Source: Streptomyces longwoodensis (GTDB lineage: Bacteria > Actinomycetota > Actinomycetes > Streptomycetales > Streptomycetaceae). From it: a stretch of 64,000 nt of DNA. A program made the translations under genes and the position numbers. Positions within the stretch are counted from its first letter, which is position 1, and every line of letters begins with the position of its first letter. Positions 18,181 to 27,183 of the stretch are shown in pieces. The notes under the pieces were generated by a model. That model was not told the origin of the DNA. It did no database searches and saw only the letters and a list, made by a program, of their open reading frames with translations. The stretch spans positions 209,291 to 273,290 of the forward strand of contig NZ_KQ948551.1 in the NCBI RefSeq assembly GCF_001514125.1, written 5' to 3'.

Positions 18181-18240
18181 ACCGACATCCCACCGACAGG
18201 ACGCCTACACCGGGCCCCGCCCACCGACAGGACACCGACA
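18181..18240. promoter_or_regulatory. Paired heptamer direct repeats, SARP-type operator candidate
   Basis: ACCGACA occurs four times at 18181, 18192, 18223 and 18234 (TGTCGGT on the transcribed direction of the ABC genes). Within each pair the period is exactly 11 bp (7-bp repeat plus 4-bp gap), and the pairs are 42 bp apart. This is the geometry of known SARP binding sites. It lies in the 130-bp gap between an MFS gene stop and the ABC ATPase start, with a SARP gene in the same neighbourhood. A -10 element is not obvious. Confidence 0.6.
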
Positions 18241-18288
18241 AGCAGATCGGCCGGGGCCCGGTGGGAAGGCCCCTGGACCAGCCCCGCC

Positions 18289-19500
18289 CTACTCGGCCGG
18301 CGCCAGCTCCTCGTGCGGCACGTGGGACGCCACCAGGCGGCCCCGGCCCGGGGTGCGGCCGCGGTCCACCGCGTAGGCCGCGGCGGCGACGGCGAGACCG
18401 AGGACCGCCAGGGCGGCGCCCGCGACGGCCGGGGACGTCACGCCGAAGCCGGCCGCGAGGGCGAGGCCGCCGATCCAGGCGCCGCCGGCGTTGGCGAGGT
18501 TGAAGGCCGCCTGGTTGGCGGAGGAGGCCAGCGAGGGCGCCGAGGACGCCTTCTCCATGACCATCAGCTGCAGCGGCGAGCCGGTGACGAACGCGGCCAC
18601 GCCCAGCAGCACCACCGCGAGGGCCGCGCTCCAGGCCGCGGACATCAGCAGCGGGAACAGCGCCAGCACGGCCGCCAGGGCCGTCAGGCCGCCGAACAGC
18701 GTGCCGCGCAGGGACACGTCCGCGAGCCGCCCGCCCAGCAGGTTGCCGATGGTCGCGCCGACCCCGAACAGCGCCAGCAGCAGGGTCACGCTCCCGTCGG
18801 CGTACCCGGCGGCGTCGGTCAGCATCGGCGTGACGTAGCTGTACGCCGAGAACAGCGCGCCGAACCCGGCGACCGTCGTGCCCAGCGCCAGCCACACCGG
18901 CAGCGAGCGCAGGGCGGCCAGCTCACCGCGCAGGCCCGTGACCGGGGCGGGCGCGTGGTCGTGGGGGATCAGCGCGGCGAGGGCGGCGATCGCGGCCAGG
19001 CCGATCGCGCTCACGCCGAGGAACGTGGCCCGCCAGCCGAGGTGCTGGCCCATGAGCGTGGCCACCGGCACGCCCGCGATGTTGGCGACGGTGAGCCCGA
19101 GGAACATCAGCGACACGGACCGCGCCTTGCGCTCGGGGGCGACCATCGTGGTCGCCACGACCGCGCCGACGCCGAAGAAGGCGCCGTGCGGCAGTCCGCT
19201 GAGGAAGCGGGCGGCGAGCAGGGAGTCGTAGCCGGGCGCGACGGCGGACAGCGCGTTGCCGGCCACGAACAGGACCATCAGGGAGATCAGCACGGTCCGG
19301 CGGGAGGTGCGCGCGGTCACCGCCGCGAGCAGCGGGGCGCCGACGACGACGCCGAGCGCGTACGCGGACACCAGGTGCCCGGCGGTGGGCAGCGAGACGT
19401 GCAGGTCGGCCGCGACGTCGGGCAGCAGGCCCATCATCACGAACTCGGTGGTGCCGATGCCGAAGGCACCCACGGCGAGGGCGAGCAGGGCCAGGGGCAT
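18289..19500 (-). CDS. MFS exporter, DHA1 family (Cml/AraJ-like)
   Basis: A 12-helix drug:proton antiporter-like protein of 403 residues. The start region LALAVGAFGIGTTEFVMMGLLPDVA is the signature of the DHA1 group that includes chloramphenicol exporters and AraJ. Motif A is present as TARTSRRTVL and motif C-like glycines in LMFLGLTVANIAGVPVATLMGQ. It is followed by the ABC exporter genes but separated by 130 bp that hold their own repeats. A TGTTC-N7-GAACA palindrome lies 43 bp upstream of the start. Substrate unknown. Confidence 0.9.
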   Translation of the reverse strand: MPLALLALAVGAFGIGTTEFVMMGLLPDVAADLHVSLPTAGHLVSAYALGVVVGAPLLAAVTARTSRRTVLISLMVLFVAGNALSAVAPGYDSLLAARFLSGLPHGAFFGVGAVVATTMVAPERKARSVSLMFLGLTVANIAGVPVATLMGQHLGWRATFLGVSAIGLAAIAALAALIPHDHAPAPVTGLRGELAALRSLPVWLALGTTVAGFGALFSAYSYVTPMLTDAAGYADGSVTLLLALFGVGATIGNLLGGRLADVSLRGTLFGGLTALAAVLALFPLLMSAAWSAALAVVLLGVAAFVTGSPLQLMVMEKASSAPSLASSANQAAFNLANAGGAWIGGLALAAGFGVTSPAVAGAALAVLGLAVAAAAYAVDRGRTPGRGRLVASHVPHEELAPAE

Positions 19501-19543
19501 GACGGGGTGGGCCTTTCAGGAGAGCGAGCGGACGGCCATCGTA

Positions 19544-19560
19544 TGTTCAATGGCGGAACA
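19544..19560. promoter_or_regulatory. Palindrome upstream of MFS gene
   Basis: TGTTC (19544-19548) and GAACA (19556-19560) form a perfect 5-bp inverted repeat with a 7-bp spacer, 43 bp before the MFS start, a suitable place for a repressor dimer. No regulator gene is directly adjacent, so the binding protein is unknown. Confidence 0.35.
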
Positions 19561-19614
19561 AACTCTCCCCGGCCGAGTATTCCGACCGGTGAAGTCCCGG
19601 TTACGCAGCGGTTT

Positions 19615-20679
19615 TCACGACCCGGATGTGGTCACCTTCACACGCGCCGCCACCGGCAGGTGGTCGCTGCCCGTCCGCGGCAGCGTCCACGACGCCTCCG
19701 GCTCCACGCCGCTCACCATGATCTGGTCGATGCGCGCCATCGGGAACGACGCCGGCCAGCTGAACCCGAACCCGCTGCCCGCCGCGCCCTGCGTGGAACG
19801 CATCTGCGAGGTCACCGCGTTGAGGGCACGGTCGTTCATGGTGCCGTTCAGGTCACCCAGCAGGATCTTGCGGGGCAGCGGCTCGTCGGCGATCGCCCCG
19901 CCCAGCGCGTCCGCGCTCTTGTCGCGCTGCCGGGCCGTGAACCCGGCCTCCATCTTCACGCGCACGGACGGCAGATGGGCCACGAAGACCGCCACCGGCC
20001 CCTCGGGCGTCGCCACGGCCGCCCGCATCGCGCGCGTCCAGCCGAGCTTGATGTCGACCGCCTTGACGCCGCTGAGCGGGTACTTGCTCCACAGCCCGAC
20101 CGTGCCGACCACCTCGTGGTGCGGGTACGTCGACGCGAGCGCCTTCTCGTACGTGGGCACCGCGGACGCCTTCAGCTCCTCCAGGGCCAGCACGTCCGCG
20201 CCGGACGCGGCCACGTCCCGGGCGGTGCGGGCGGGGTCGGGGTTGTCGGCGTTGACGTTGTGCGTGGCCACCATCAGCTCGCCGCCGGAGCCGGTCTTGT
20301 CGGTCAGCAGCCCGCCGAAGAGGTTCAGCCACACCACCGCGGGCAGCACCACCGCGATCAGCGCGGTGGCCGACCTGCGCACCAGCGCGCCCACCAGCAG
20401 CACCGGCACGAAGAGGCCGAGCCAGGGCAGGAACGTCTCGGTGAGGCTGCCGAGGTTGCCGTAGCGGTTGGGGATGCGCGCGTGCGCCACCATCACCAGG
20501 GACAGTGCGAGCGCCAGGGCCGTCAGCACCAGGCCGCGCCGCCAGATCCGCCGGTCGCCGCGCCAGCCGTCGAGGAAGCGGCGGGCCCGGCGTCCGAGCA
20601 GGCGCCGGAACCGGGTCCCCCGGCGGTCGGGACCCGAGCCGCCGTTGTCCGTCTCCGTCAAGTACGCCTGCTGCGCCAT
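19615..20679 (-). CDS. Membrane-anchored endonuclease/exonuclease/phosphatase-fold protein
   Basis: A 354-residue protein with three N-terminal membrane helices (about residues 48-125: LVLTALALALSLVMVA, FLPWLGLFVPVLLVGALV, ATALIAVVLPAVVWLNLF) and a C-terminal EEP domain. EEP motifs: MVATHNVN near residue 137, ADVLALEELK, KILLGDLNGTMND near 270 and the terminal RIDQIMVSG and GSDHLPVAARV, with the His of the active site. The family hydrolyses phosphodiesters or phosphomonoesters in DNA, lipids or sugars. With the catalytic domain next to the membrane, a lipid-like or external substrate is plausible but unproven. It is a single-gene unit. Confidence 0.88.
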   Translation of the reverse strand: MAQQAYLTETDNGGSGPDRRGTRFRRLLGRRARRFLDGWRGDRRIWRRGLVLTALALALSLVMVAHARIPNRYGNLGSLTETFLPWLGLFVPVLLVGALVRRSATALIAVVLPAVVWLNLFGGLLTDKTGSGGELMVATHNVNADNPDPARTARDVAASGADVLALEELKASAVPTYEKALASTYPHHEVVGTVGLWSKYPLSGVKAVDIKLGWTRAMRAAVATPEGPVAVFVAHLPSVRVKMEAGFTARQRDKSADALGGAIADEPLPRKILLGDLNGTMNDRALNAVTSQMRSTQGAAGSGFGFSWPASFPMARIDQIMVSGVEPEASWTLPRTGSDHLPVAARVKVTTSGS

Positions 20680-20855
20680 ACCGTCGCCTCACTGCCTGCC
20701 GTGCACACCGTACGTCCCCCCGGGGTACGACCCTAGGGGATGATCGGCTCTGTTCCTGCCGTCCGGGACGGCCGTACGGGCACGAGGACGAACAGGCCGG
20801 TGTCAGGGGTTCCGGATCCGGTCGCGGACAAACCGTCTGTGACGGAATCCGCACA

Positions 20856-21491
20856 TTACGGCCGGGACGGCGGCGAACTGACGGGCCGTAGGCCGTCGAG
20901 CACCAGGTCGACCACCCGGGCCGCGAGGTCCTCGGAGAGGTCGGCCTCGGGGCGCAGCACCACGCGCATCAGCATGGGGCCCACGACGACGTCGTGCAGC
21001 AGCTCCAGGTCCAGGTCGGCGCGCAGTTCGCCGTTCTCCTGGCCCCGGCGCAGCACCTCGACGGCCTTCCGGCGCCGGGGCGCGATGACGAGCTTGTCGT
21101 ACGCCGCCCAGATCCTGGGGCTGGACTTCATCTGGGCGTGGACGGTGCGCAGCAGGGCGGAGGACTGGTTGGCGACCCCGCGGCGGCGGAACGAGTCGAG
21201 CAGCACCACGAGGTCGTCGCGCAGGGAGGTGCCGGGCAGTTCGGGCTCCTCGGGCTCGTAGGCCCGCAGGACGTCGACGAACAGCTCCTCCTTGCCGCTC
21301 CAGCGCCGGTAGATCGCGGCCTTGCCGACGCCGGCGGTGCGGGCGATGCGCTCGATGGACACCTCGGCGAGCGGGACGCCCTCCTCCAGAAGCCGCATGG
21401 TCCCCTCGATGATGGCGCGCTCCACGGCCTCGCTGCGGGGACGGCCCCTGGCCCCTACCGTCACGTTCACTCCCGTCCCTTCGTCGCGCAC
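20856..21491 (-). CDS. TetR/AcrR-family regulator
   Basis: A DNA-binding repressor of 211 residues. The helix-turn-helix is VSIERIARTAGVGKAAIYRRWSGKEELFVDVL (about residues 44-75), with the typical YRRW/F-K-LF end. The C-terminal region matches the TetR_C_16/11-like group (LLHDVVVGPMLMRVVLR). GTG 21491 is one start; GTGs at 21470 or 21464 closer to GARGRPRSE are as likely. It lies 85 bp downstream of a DHA2 exporter gene in the same direction. A large palindrome lies before that exporter, so it probably represses the exporter and itself. That pairing is inference. Confidence 0.9.
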   Translation of the reverse strand: MRDEGTGVNVTVGARGRPRSEAVERAIIEGTMRLLEEGVPLAEVSIERIARTAGVGKAAIYRRWSGKEELFVDVLRAYEPEEPELPGTSLRDDLVVLLDSFRRRGVANQSSALLRTVHAQMKSSPRIWAAYDKLVIAPRRRKAVEVLRRGQENGELRADLDLELLHDVVVGPMLMRVVLRPEADLSEDLAARVVDLVLDGLRPVSSPPSRP

Positions 21492-21576
21492 CCATTGTCA
21501 CCGGCGGACGCGTGCGGCGGCGGGGCGGGCCCCCCAGGGGGTGTCTCGCCCGCCCCGCCCCGCTCCCGCCGCCGTC

Positions 21577-23166
21577 CTAGGACTCGGCCCGCACCAGCTC
21601 CGGCTCCGTGCCCTCCTTCTGCGCCGGGGGCCTGCCCGGCAGGAACGCCGCCACGACCACCGCCCCGATCAGCGCCACGCCCGCGCCCCAGAACGCCGTG
21701 ACGTGCATGGCGTGCAGGAAGGCGTCGTTGGCCGGGCCGACCAGGCCCTCGCCGCGGGCGCCGAGCTTCGCGGCGACGCCCAGTGTGGCCTCGATGGACT
21801 CGCCGGCCGCGTCCCGCGCCCCGGCCGGCAGCAGGCCCAGGTGGCCCTCGATGCCGTTGCGGTAGGACGTCGACAGCACCGAGCCGAGCACGGCGATGCC
21901 GAGCGCGCCGCCGACCTGCCGGAAGGTGTTGCTGAGCGCGGAGGCCGAGCCGGCCTTCTCGCGCGGCAGTGCCTGCATGATGACGACGCTGGTGGGCGTC
22001 ATGATGTGCGCCATCCCGGCGCCCATGAAGAAGAACACGACCTCCAGCCACCAGATCGGCGTGTCCGCGTCCAGCGTGCCGAACAGCGCCAGTGTGGCCG
22101 TGATGACCAGCATGCCCGCGGTGGTCGTGGCCCGGTTGCCGAACCGGTCGACCACCAGCCGGGCCCGCGGCGCGAAGATCATCTGCGCGGCGGCCAGCGG
22201 CAGCATCAGCAGGCCCGTCTGCAGCGGCGAGTACCCGCGCACGCTCTGGGTGTAGAACACCGAGAAGAACGTCACGCCCATCAGCGCGAAGAACACTAGC
22301 GCGATGGCGGCGATCGCGGCCGAGAACACCTTGTTCTTGAAGTACGTCACGTCGATGGACGGGTGGTCGCTGCGCTTCTCGAAGACCACGAACGCCGCGA
22401 GGACCACCAGGCCGGCGCCGATCGTCGACAGCACGACCGGGTCGGTGAAGTCGGCCAGCTCGCCGCCCTTGATGATGCCGTAGACCAGCAGCACCAGGCC
22501 GACCACCGAGAGCACCACGCCCACCGGGTCGATCCGGCCGGGGCTGGGGTCGCGGGAGTCCGGCACCAGCCACACCATCAGCGCGATCGCCAGCACCACG
22601 ATCGGCACGTTGATCAGGAAGACCGAGCCCCACCAGAAGTGGGCGAGCAGCACACCGCCGGTGATCGGCCCGATGGCGATGGCCAGACCCACGCCGCCCG
22701 CCCAGATGCCGATGGCCTTGGGCTGCTCCTCGCGCTCGAAGACGTTCATCAGCACGGCCAGCGTTGCCGGCATGACGAACGCCGCGCCGAGCGCCATCAG
22801 CGCCCGGAAGGCGATCAGCTGTGCCGGCGAGCCGGACTCGGCGGCCAGCGCCGACCCGATGCCGAACACCGCGAGACCGCCGAGCAGCACCTTCTTGCGG
22901 CCGATCCGGTCACCGAGCAGACCGGCGGAGAACAGCAGGCCGGCGAAGACCAGGGTGTACGCGTTGATCGCCCATTCGAGCTCGCTCTGCGACGCGCCGA
23001 GGCCCGTGGGAGCCGGAGTCGAGATCGTCTTGATGGCGACGTTGAGGATCGAGTTGTCGAGCACCACGATCAGCAGGCTCAGCATCAGCACGCCGAGGAT
23101 CGCCCAACGGCGCCGGTGCACGGCCTCCGGGATCCGCTCGGCCGCGGGAGCGGCAGGAGAAGTCAT
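21577..23166 (-). CDS. MFS exporter, DHA2 family (EmrB/QacA-like, 14 helices)
   Basis: A 529-residue drug:proton antiporter-like protein. The first helix carries the DHA2 motif [12 protein letters not shown] with the membrane Asp. Motif A is [15 protein letters not shown], motif B lies in [22 protein letters not shown] and motif C in [16 protein letters not shown]. The hydrophobic pattern supports 14 helices and a cytoplasmic tail ending [10 protein letters not shown] TetR gene follows in the same direction and a 29-bp palindrome lies 19 bp upstream of the start codon. Likely an inducible multidrug or metabolite exporter; substrate unknown. Confidence 0.93.
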   Translation of the reverse strand: MTSPAAPAAERIPEAVHRRRWAILGVLMLSLLIVVLDNSILNVAIKTISTPAPTGLGASQSELEWAINAYTLVFAGLLFSAGLLGDRIGRKKVLLGGLAVFGIGSALAAESGSPAQLIAFRALMALGAAFVMPATLAVLMNVFEREEQPKAIGIWAGGVGLAIAIGPITGGVLLAHFWWGSVFLINVPIVVLAIALMVWLVPDSRDPSPGRIDPVGVVLSVVGLVLLVYGIIKGGELADFTDPVVLSTIGAGLVVLAAFVVFEKRSDHPSIDVTYFKNKVFSAAIAAIALVFFALMGVTFFSVFYTQSVRGYSPLQTGLLMLPLAAAQMIFAPRARLVVDRFGNRATTTAGMLVITATLALFGTLDADTPIWWLEVVFFFMGAGMAHIMTPTSVVIMQALPREKAGSASALSNTFRQVGGALGIAVLGSVLSTSYRNGIEGHLGLLPAGARDAAGESIEATLGVAAKLGARGEGLVGPANDAFLHAMHVTAFWGAGVALIGAVVVAAFLPGRPPAQKEGTEPELVRAES

Positions 23167-23184
23167 GGGACGAGCCTACCGACA

Positions 23185-23213
23185 TTTCGATACGGCACCG
23201 TCTCGTATCGAAA
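23185..23213. promoter_or_regulatory. Operator-like palindrome before the DHA2 exporter
   Basis: TTTCGATACG (23185-23194) and CGTATCGAAA (23204-23213) are perfect 10-bp arms around GCACCGTCT. The inner sequence contains the ATACGG/ACCGT elements common in TetR operators. It lies 19-47 bp upstream of the exporter start. The TetR gene downstream of the exporter is the likely binding protein. Confidence 0.7.
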
Positions 23214-23278
23214 GGATTTACCGAGCTCTTACCCGCTCGGGACTTCCCTGAGCATCTCCGGACCCGCTCTGGCCCCGC

Positions 23279-23295
23279 GTGGCACGAGGTGCCAC
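23279..23295. promoter_or_regulatory. Palindrome upstream of panB
   Basis: GTGGCA (23279-23284) and TGCCAC (23290-23295) are perfect 6-bp arms with a 5-bp spacer, 61 bp before the panB start. It may be an operator or an RNA hairpin. No regulator is known to me for this site. Confidence 0.35.
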
Positions 23296-23355
23296 CATGG
23301 GAGTGGTCCGGGGACGCCGTCAGGGCGCCTCGAGATGACGTAAGGAGCCGTTGCC

Positions 23356-24231
23356 ATGACGCAGCTTCCGGCTGCCCAGAGCGCATCCCCCCAGTCCTCC
23401 GACGGCAGCAGGGCGCTGTACGGGGGCAAGAGCACGCGCCGCATCACCGTCCGCGACATCGGCCTCGCCAAGGAACGCGGCGAGAAGTGGCCGATGCTCA
23501 CCGCCTACGACGCGATGACCGCCTCCGTCTTCGACGAGGCCGGCATCCCGGTGATCCTCGTCGGCGACTCGGCGGGCAACTGTCACCTGGGCTACGAGAC
23601 CACCGTGCCCGTCACCCTCGACGAGATGACCATGCTGTCCGCGGCCGTCGTCCGCGGCACCAAGCGCTCCCTGATCGTCGGCGACCTGCCCTTCGGGTCC
23701 TACCAGGAGGGCCCGGTGCAGGCGCTGCGCTCGGCGACCCGGCTGGTCAAGGAGGCCGGGGTGGGCGCCGTGAAGCTGGAGGGCGGCGAGCGCTCGCACG
23801 AGCAGATCCGCCTGCTGGTGGAGTCCGGCATCCCGGTCATGGCCCACATCGGCCTGACCCCGCAGTCCGTCCACGCCATGGGCTACCGCGTCCAGGGCCG
23901 GGGCGAGGAGGCGGCCCAGCAGCTCCTGCGCGACGCCAAGGCCGTCCAGGACGCCGGCGCCTTCGCGGTCGTCCTCGAACTGGTCCCGGCCGAGCTGGCC
24001 GCCGAGGTCACCCGCGTCCTGCACATCCCGACCGTGGGCATCGGCGCCGGCCCCGAGACCGACGCCCAGGTCCTCGTCTGGACCGACATGCTCGGCCTGA
24101 CCCCGGGCCGGGTGCCGAAGTTCGTCAAGCAGTACGCCGACCTGCGCGAGGTCATGACCGGAGCGGTCCGGGCCTTCGCCGACGACGTGGTCGGCGGAAC
24201 GTTCCCCCAGGACGAGCACTCCGTCCACTAG
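23356..24231 (+). CDS. panB: Ketopantoate hydroxymethyltransferase
   Basis: PanB transfers a hydroxymethyl group from methylenetetrahydrofolate to alpha-ketoisovalerate, the first committed step of pantothenate and coenzyme A synthesis. The protein has 291 residues with a roughly 28-residue actinobacterial N-terminal extension. Family blocks visible: MLTAYDAMTASVFDEAG, ILVGDSAGNCHLGYETTVPVTLDEM (metal-binding Asp), GDLPFGSYQ, AVKLEGGE (metal Glu), IPVMAHIGLTPQSVHAMGYRVQGR and ELVP (catalytic Glu). The ATG follows TAAGGAGCCGTTGCC. It forms a single-gene unit that ends in a strong terminator. Confidence 0.96.
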   Translation: MTQLPAAQSASPQSSDGSRALYGGKSTRRITVRDIGLAKERGEKWPMLTAYDAMTASVFDEAGIPVILVGDSAGNCHLGYETTVPVTLDEMTMLSAAVVRGTKRSLIVGDLPFGSYQEGPVQALRSATRLVKEAGVGAVKLEGGERSHEQIRLLVESGIPVMAHIGLTPQSVHAMGYRVQGRGEEAAQQLLRDAKAVQDAGAFAVVLELVPAELAAEVTRVLHIPTVGIGAGPETDAQVLVWTDMLGLTPGRVPKFVKQYADLREVMTGAVRAFADDVVGGTFPQDEHSVH

Positions 24232-24250
24232 CCACCACGGCACACCGAAA

Positions 24251-24296
24251 CAGCCCGCCGATCTTCCCCCGTCGGCGGGCTGCTTCTGTTTTTTGC
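24251..24296 (+). terminator. Rho-independent terminator after panB
   Basis: CAGCCCGCCGA (24251-24261) and TCGGCGGGCTG (24272-24282) form a perfect 11-bp stem with a 10-nt loop, followed by CTTCTGTTTTTTG. It lies 19 bp after the panB stop. Confidence 0.92.
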
Positions 24297-24433
24297 GCCT
24301 AAACCGGCGCCGCTCTCGCGGATGTGGTTGCTCGCCGTCGTGGTCCCTCAAGCGGTGGTTGCTGTGCTCATCGGGGGGCTGGGCCGAGCGCTGACCCTTC
24401 AAGGCGCGTGAGCGTGCCCACCCAGGGACTACC

Positions 24434-26371
24434 TCACCGGCGCCAGGACTCCACGTACCCCTTCGCCGGCGAGCCGACGCCCGTCACGTCGTCGTAGCCC
24501 TTCACGGCCGACAGCGAGCTGTCCTTGCCGAGGCTGCGCACCGACGTGGCCAGACCGTCCGCCGCGTCGACGCCGTTGACGAAGTCGACGCGGGCAACGG
24601 CGAGACCGGAACCCGTCGGGTTGTCCGTCACGTCGTGGTAGACCCGGCTGCCGGCCTTGGCGTAGATCGCCGGGTTGGCGAAGCCGATGGCCTTGCCGCC
24701 GCGCGCCTCCGTGGCCAGCGCCTGCACCGCCGCGATCACCGGCGCCGCCAGCGACGTACCGCCGATCCGGTACTCGCTGTACTGCTGCGAGCCGTCGGCG
24801 AACGTCTGGGTCTGGCCGACCTTGAAGCCGGTGTTCGGGTCGGCGATCGCCGCGATGTCCGGGACGACGCGGTTGCCGGCGGCACCGTTGGCCCGCGCGA
24901 GCGCGTCCGGGACGACGCCCTTCTGGTAGTAGGGCTCCGCGACGGTCCTGCTGGTGCCGCCGCCCGCGCCGGAGGTGAAGGCGCCGGGGAAGCCCGTCCA
25001 GCTCTTGCCGTCGGCCGACAGCGAGGCCTTCTCGGTGCCCCAGCCGGTCTCCCACAGGTACGTGTCGTCCTTGCCGACCGCCAGCGAGGTGCCGCCGACC
25101 GCCGTCACCCACGCCGAGTTGGCCGGGGTGTCGACCTGCTTGGTGCCGGTGTTGGCGACCTCGTCGCCGTTGTCGCCGGAGGAGAAGTAGAAGCCGATGC
25201 CCTCCACCGCGCCGAACTGGAAGACCTGGTCGTAGGCGGCCGCCAGGTCCGGCGTCTGGTTGGCCTCGATGTCGCCCCAGGAGTTGGAGACGAGGTCGGC
25301 CAGGTGGTTGTCGACGATCTTGCTGAGCGAGTCGAGCAGGTCGTCGTCGTAGCAGGACGCGGCGCCGACGTACGTGACGTCCGCGGCCGGCGCGACCGCG
25401 TGCACGGCCTCGACGTCGAGGGTCTCCTCGCCGTACCAGCCGGCCGCCCCGCACTCCTCGGTCTTGGTGTAGTTCTTCGGCAGGACCTGCGTCAGCTGGC
25501 CGGTCCGCCAGGCCGCGTCGCCGTGCTTCTTCGCGTACGTGGCCGCGTCGAAGGCGATGGTCGGGGAGGCGTACGCGTCGGTGATGGCGATGCGCACCCC
25601 CTTGCCGGTGTACGCGCCCGCGCCGTAGGCGGCCCGCAGCTGCTTGCCGGTGTAGCCCTGCACGGCGTACGGGATCTTGTGGCCGTAGGCGTCGGGCAGC
25701 GTGGTCGCGATGTTCGAGCCGTAGTACGAGGAGAACGGCCCGGAGTTCTTGAACACGGCGTCCGGCGGCGGCAGCTGGTCCTTGGAACTCGCCTTGTGCG
25801 GGGCGTTGTCCAGGCCCGTCACGGTGAGGACGGCGCCGTCCAGGGCGGCCGGCGCGGAGGCGGCCTTCGCCGGGGCGCGGTAGGTGTGGCCGCCCTTGGC
25901 GTAGTTGTGCAGCTGGGTGCCGAACGCCTTCTCGGCGGCGGCGACGTCACCGGTGACGGAGACGTAGTGCTGCGTCACGCCCGTGACCTTCAGACCGGCC
26001 GACGCCAGCCACTTCTTGACCGCGGCGACCTGGGCCTTCGTCGCGCCGAAGCGGGCCTGCGCCTGCTTGGCGCCGAGGTACTTGCCGTACGCGGCCGAGT
26101 GCGGGTCGGAGACGGCGCGGGCGTAGGCGGCCAGGCCACGGGCGTCACGGCCGGCGAGGTAGACCCGGGCCGAGACCTGGGCGCTGTCCGCGGTCGCGCC
26201 CTTGTCCGCCTTGGTCGTCGCCCACGCCGGCTTGGTCCCTGCCAGTGTGTCCCGGGCCGGGGTGTCCGCGGCCTGCGCCGCGGGTATGCCGAGCGCGAGC
26301 GCACCGGCGAGCATCGGCAGCGTCGCTGCCATGCTCACCCCGGCGCGCAGCGCGGCGCGGTTGGATCTCAT
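24434..26371 (-). CDS. Secreted sedolisin (S53) serine-carboxyl protease with pro-domain
   Basis: An exported endopeptidase of 645 residues. A signal peptide with cleavage near AQAADTPA (about residue 30) leads to a kumamolisin-type activation domain (about residues 40-210: YLAGRDARGLAAYARAVSD, YGKYLG). The catalytic domain carries Glu and Asp in GEETLDVEA near residue 318, the oxyanion Asp in FSSGDNGDE near 400 and the nucleophile Ser in GGTSLAAP near 538. A calcium site is likely in the C-terminal DVTDNPTGSG and GYDDVTGVGSP. The ATG is preceded by GGGGTCCC. The enzyme would digest external proteins at acidic pH, which follows from the family. Confidence 0.94.
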   Translation of the reverse strand: MRSNRAALRAGVSMAATLPMLAGALALGIPAAQAADTPARDTLAGTKPAWATTKADKGATADSAQVSARVYLAGRDARGLAAYARAVSDPHSAAYGKYLGAKQAQARFGATKAQVAAVKKWLASAGLKVTGVTQHYVSVTGDVAAAEKAFGTQLHNYAKGGHTYRAPAKAASAPAALDGAVLTVTGLDNAPHKASSKDQLPPPDAVFKNSGPFSSYYGSNIATTLPDAYGHKIPYAVQGYTGKQLRAAYGAGAYTGKGVRIAITDAYASPTIAFDAATYAKKHGDAAWRTGQLTQVLPKNYTKTEECGAAGWYGEETLDVEAVHAVAPAADVTYVGAASCYDDDLLDSLSKIVDNHLADLVSNSWGDIEANQTPDLAAAYDQVFQFGAVEGIGFYFSSGDNGDEVANTGTKQVDTPANSAWVTAVGGTSLAVGKDDTYLWETGWGTEKASLSADGKSWTGFPGAFTSGAGGGTSRTVAEPYYQKGVVPDALARANGAAGNRVVPDIAAIADPNTGFKVGQTQTFADGSQQYSEYRIGGTSLAAPVIAAVQALATEARGGKAIGFANPAIYAKAGSRVYHDVTDNPTGSGLAVARVDFVNGVDAADGLATSVRSLGKDSSLSAVKGYDDVTGVGSPAKGYVESWRR

Positions 26372-26559
26372 GGGACCCCCTGTGTGCGGTTGGTCCGAGT
26401 GATCACTCGGTCCGGCCACTCTCGCGATGAACCCTTCATGCCAGGGGAATGGGCGTCCCAAGAAGAGCCCAAGCGGCCACCACCTGTGCGCATTTGCCGG
26501 ATACGTCCGCGAAGTCGAGGGAAAACCCTACGACTTGGCGCGCAAAGGCCCCCTGGGGC

Positions 26560-27183
26560 TCACGGACGCGGCGCCGCGCCCCGCTCCTTCAGCATCCCCG
26601 CCATCAGGTCGATCTCGGACTGCTGCGCGTCCACCATGCCCTGCGCGAGCCGCTTCTCCGCCCCCACCGTGCACCGGGCCGCACAGCCCTCGGCCATGTG
26701 GATGCCGCCCTTGTGGTGGGCCGTCATCAACTGCAGGTAGAACACCTCGGCCTGACGGCCGTTCAGCGAGCCCAGCTTCCTCATCTCGGTGTCGGTCGCC
26801 ATGCCCGGCATCAGCGCGCCGTCCTCGCCGGCCGGCATCCGGCCCATGCCCATCCAGGTCATCGGCGGCTTCGACGACACCTTCGGCAGCCCCCACAGGT
26901 CCAGCCAGCCCAGCAGCATGCCACGCTGGTTGGCCTGCGTCTGCGCGATGTCGTAGGCCAGCCGGCGCACGTCCGCGTCGGTGGTGCGGTCGCGCACCAC
27001 GTACGACATCTCCACGGCCTGCTGGTGGTGCACCGCCATGTCCCGGGCGAACCCGGCGTCCGCCGAGTCGGCGGACGGCGGCCGTACGCCCGGGCCGTCG
27101 TCCCCGGCGACGGCCGAGTAGGTGACGGCCCCCGCGGCGAGGAGCACCCCCGCCGCCGCGACGGCCACGGACACGTACCTCAC
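26560..27183 (-). CDS. DUF305 domain membrane-anchored protein
   Basis: A 207-residue protein with an N-terminal signal-anchor ([24 protein letters not shown]) and a helical DUF305 domain. The domain has two His-His-containing motifs: FARDMAVHHQQAVEMS (about residue 50) and QLMTAHHKGGIHMAEG (about 155), plus many Met residues (MTWMGMGRMP, MPGMATDTEMRK). DUF305 proteins are related to ferritin-like copper or metal proteins; metal binding by the His/Met set is plausible. The GTG start (GTGA) overlaps the stop of the DUF3105 gene, so the pair is translationally coupled. Confidence 0.9.
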   Translation of the reverse strand: MRYVSVAVAAAGVLLAAGAVTYSAVAGDDGPGVRPPSADSADAGFARDMAVHHQQAVEMSYVVRDRTTDADVRRLAYDIAQTQANQRGMLLGWLDLWGLPKVSSKPPMTWMGMGRMPAGEDGALMPGMATDTEMRKLGSLNGRQAEVFYLQLMTAHHKGGIHMAEGCAARCTVGAEKRLAQGMVDAQQSEIDLMAGMLKERGAAPRP

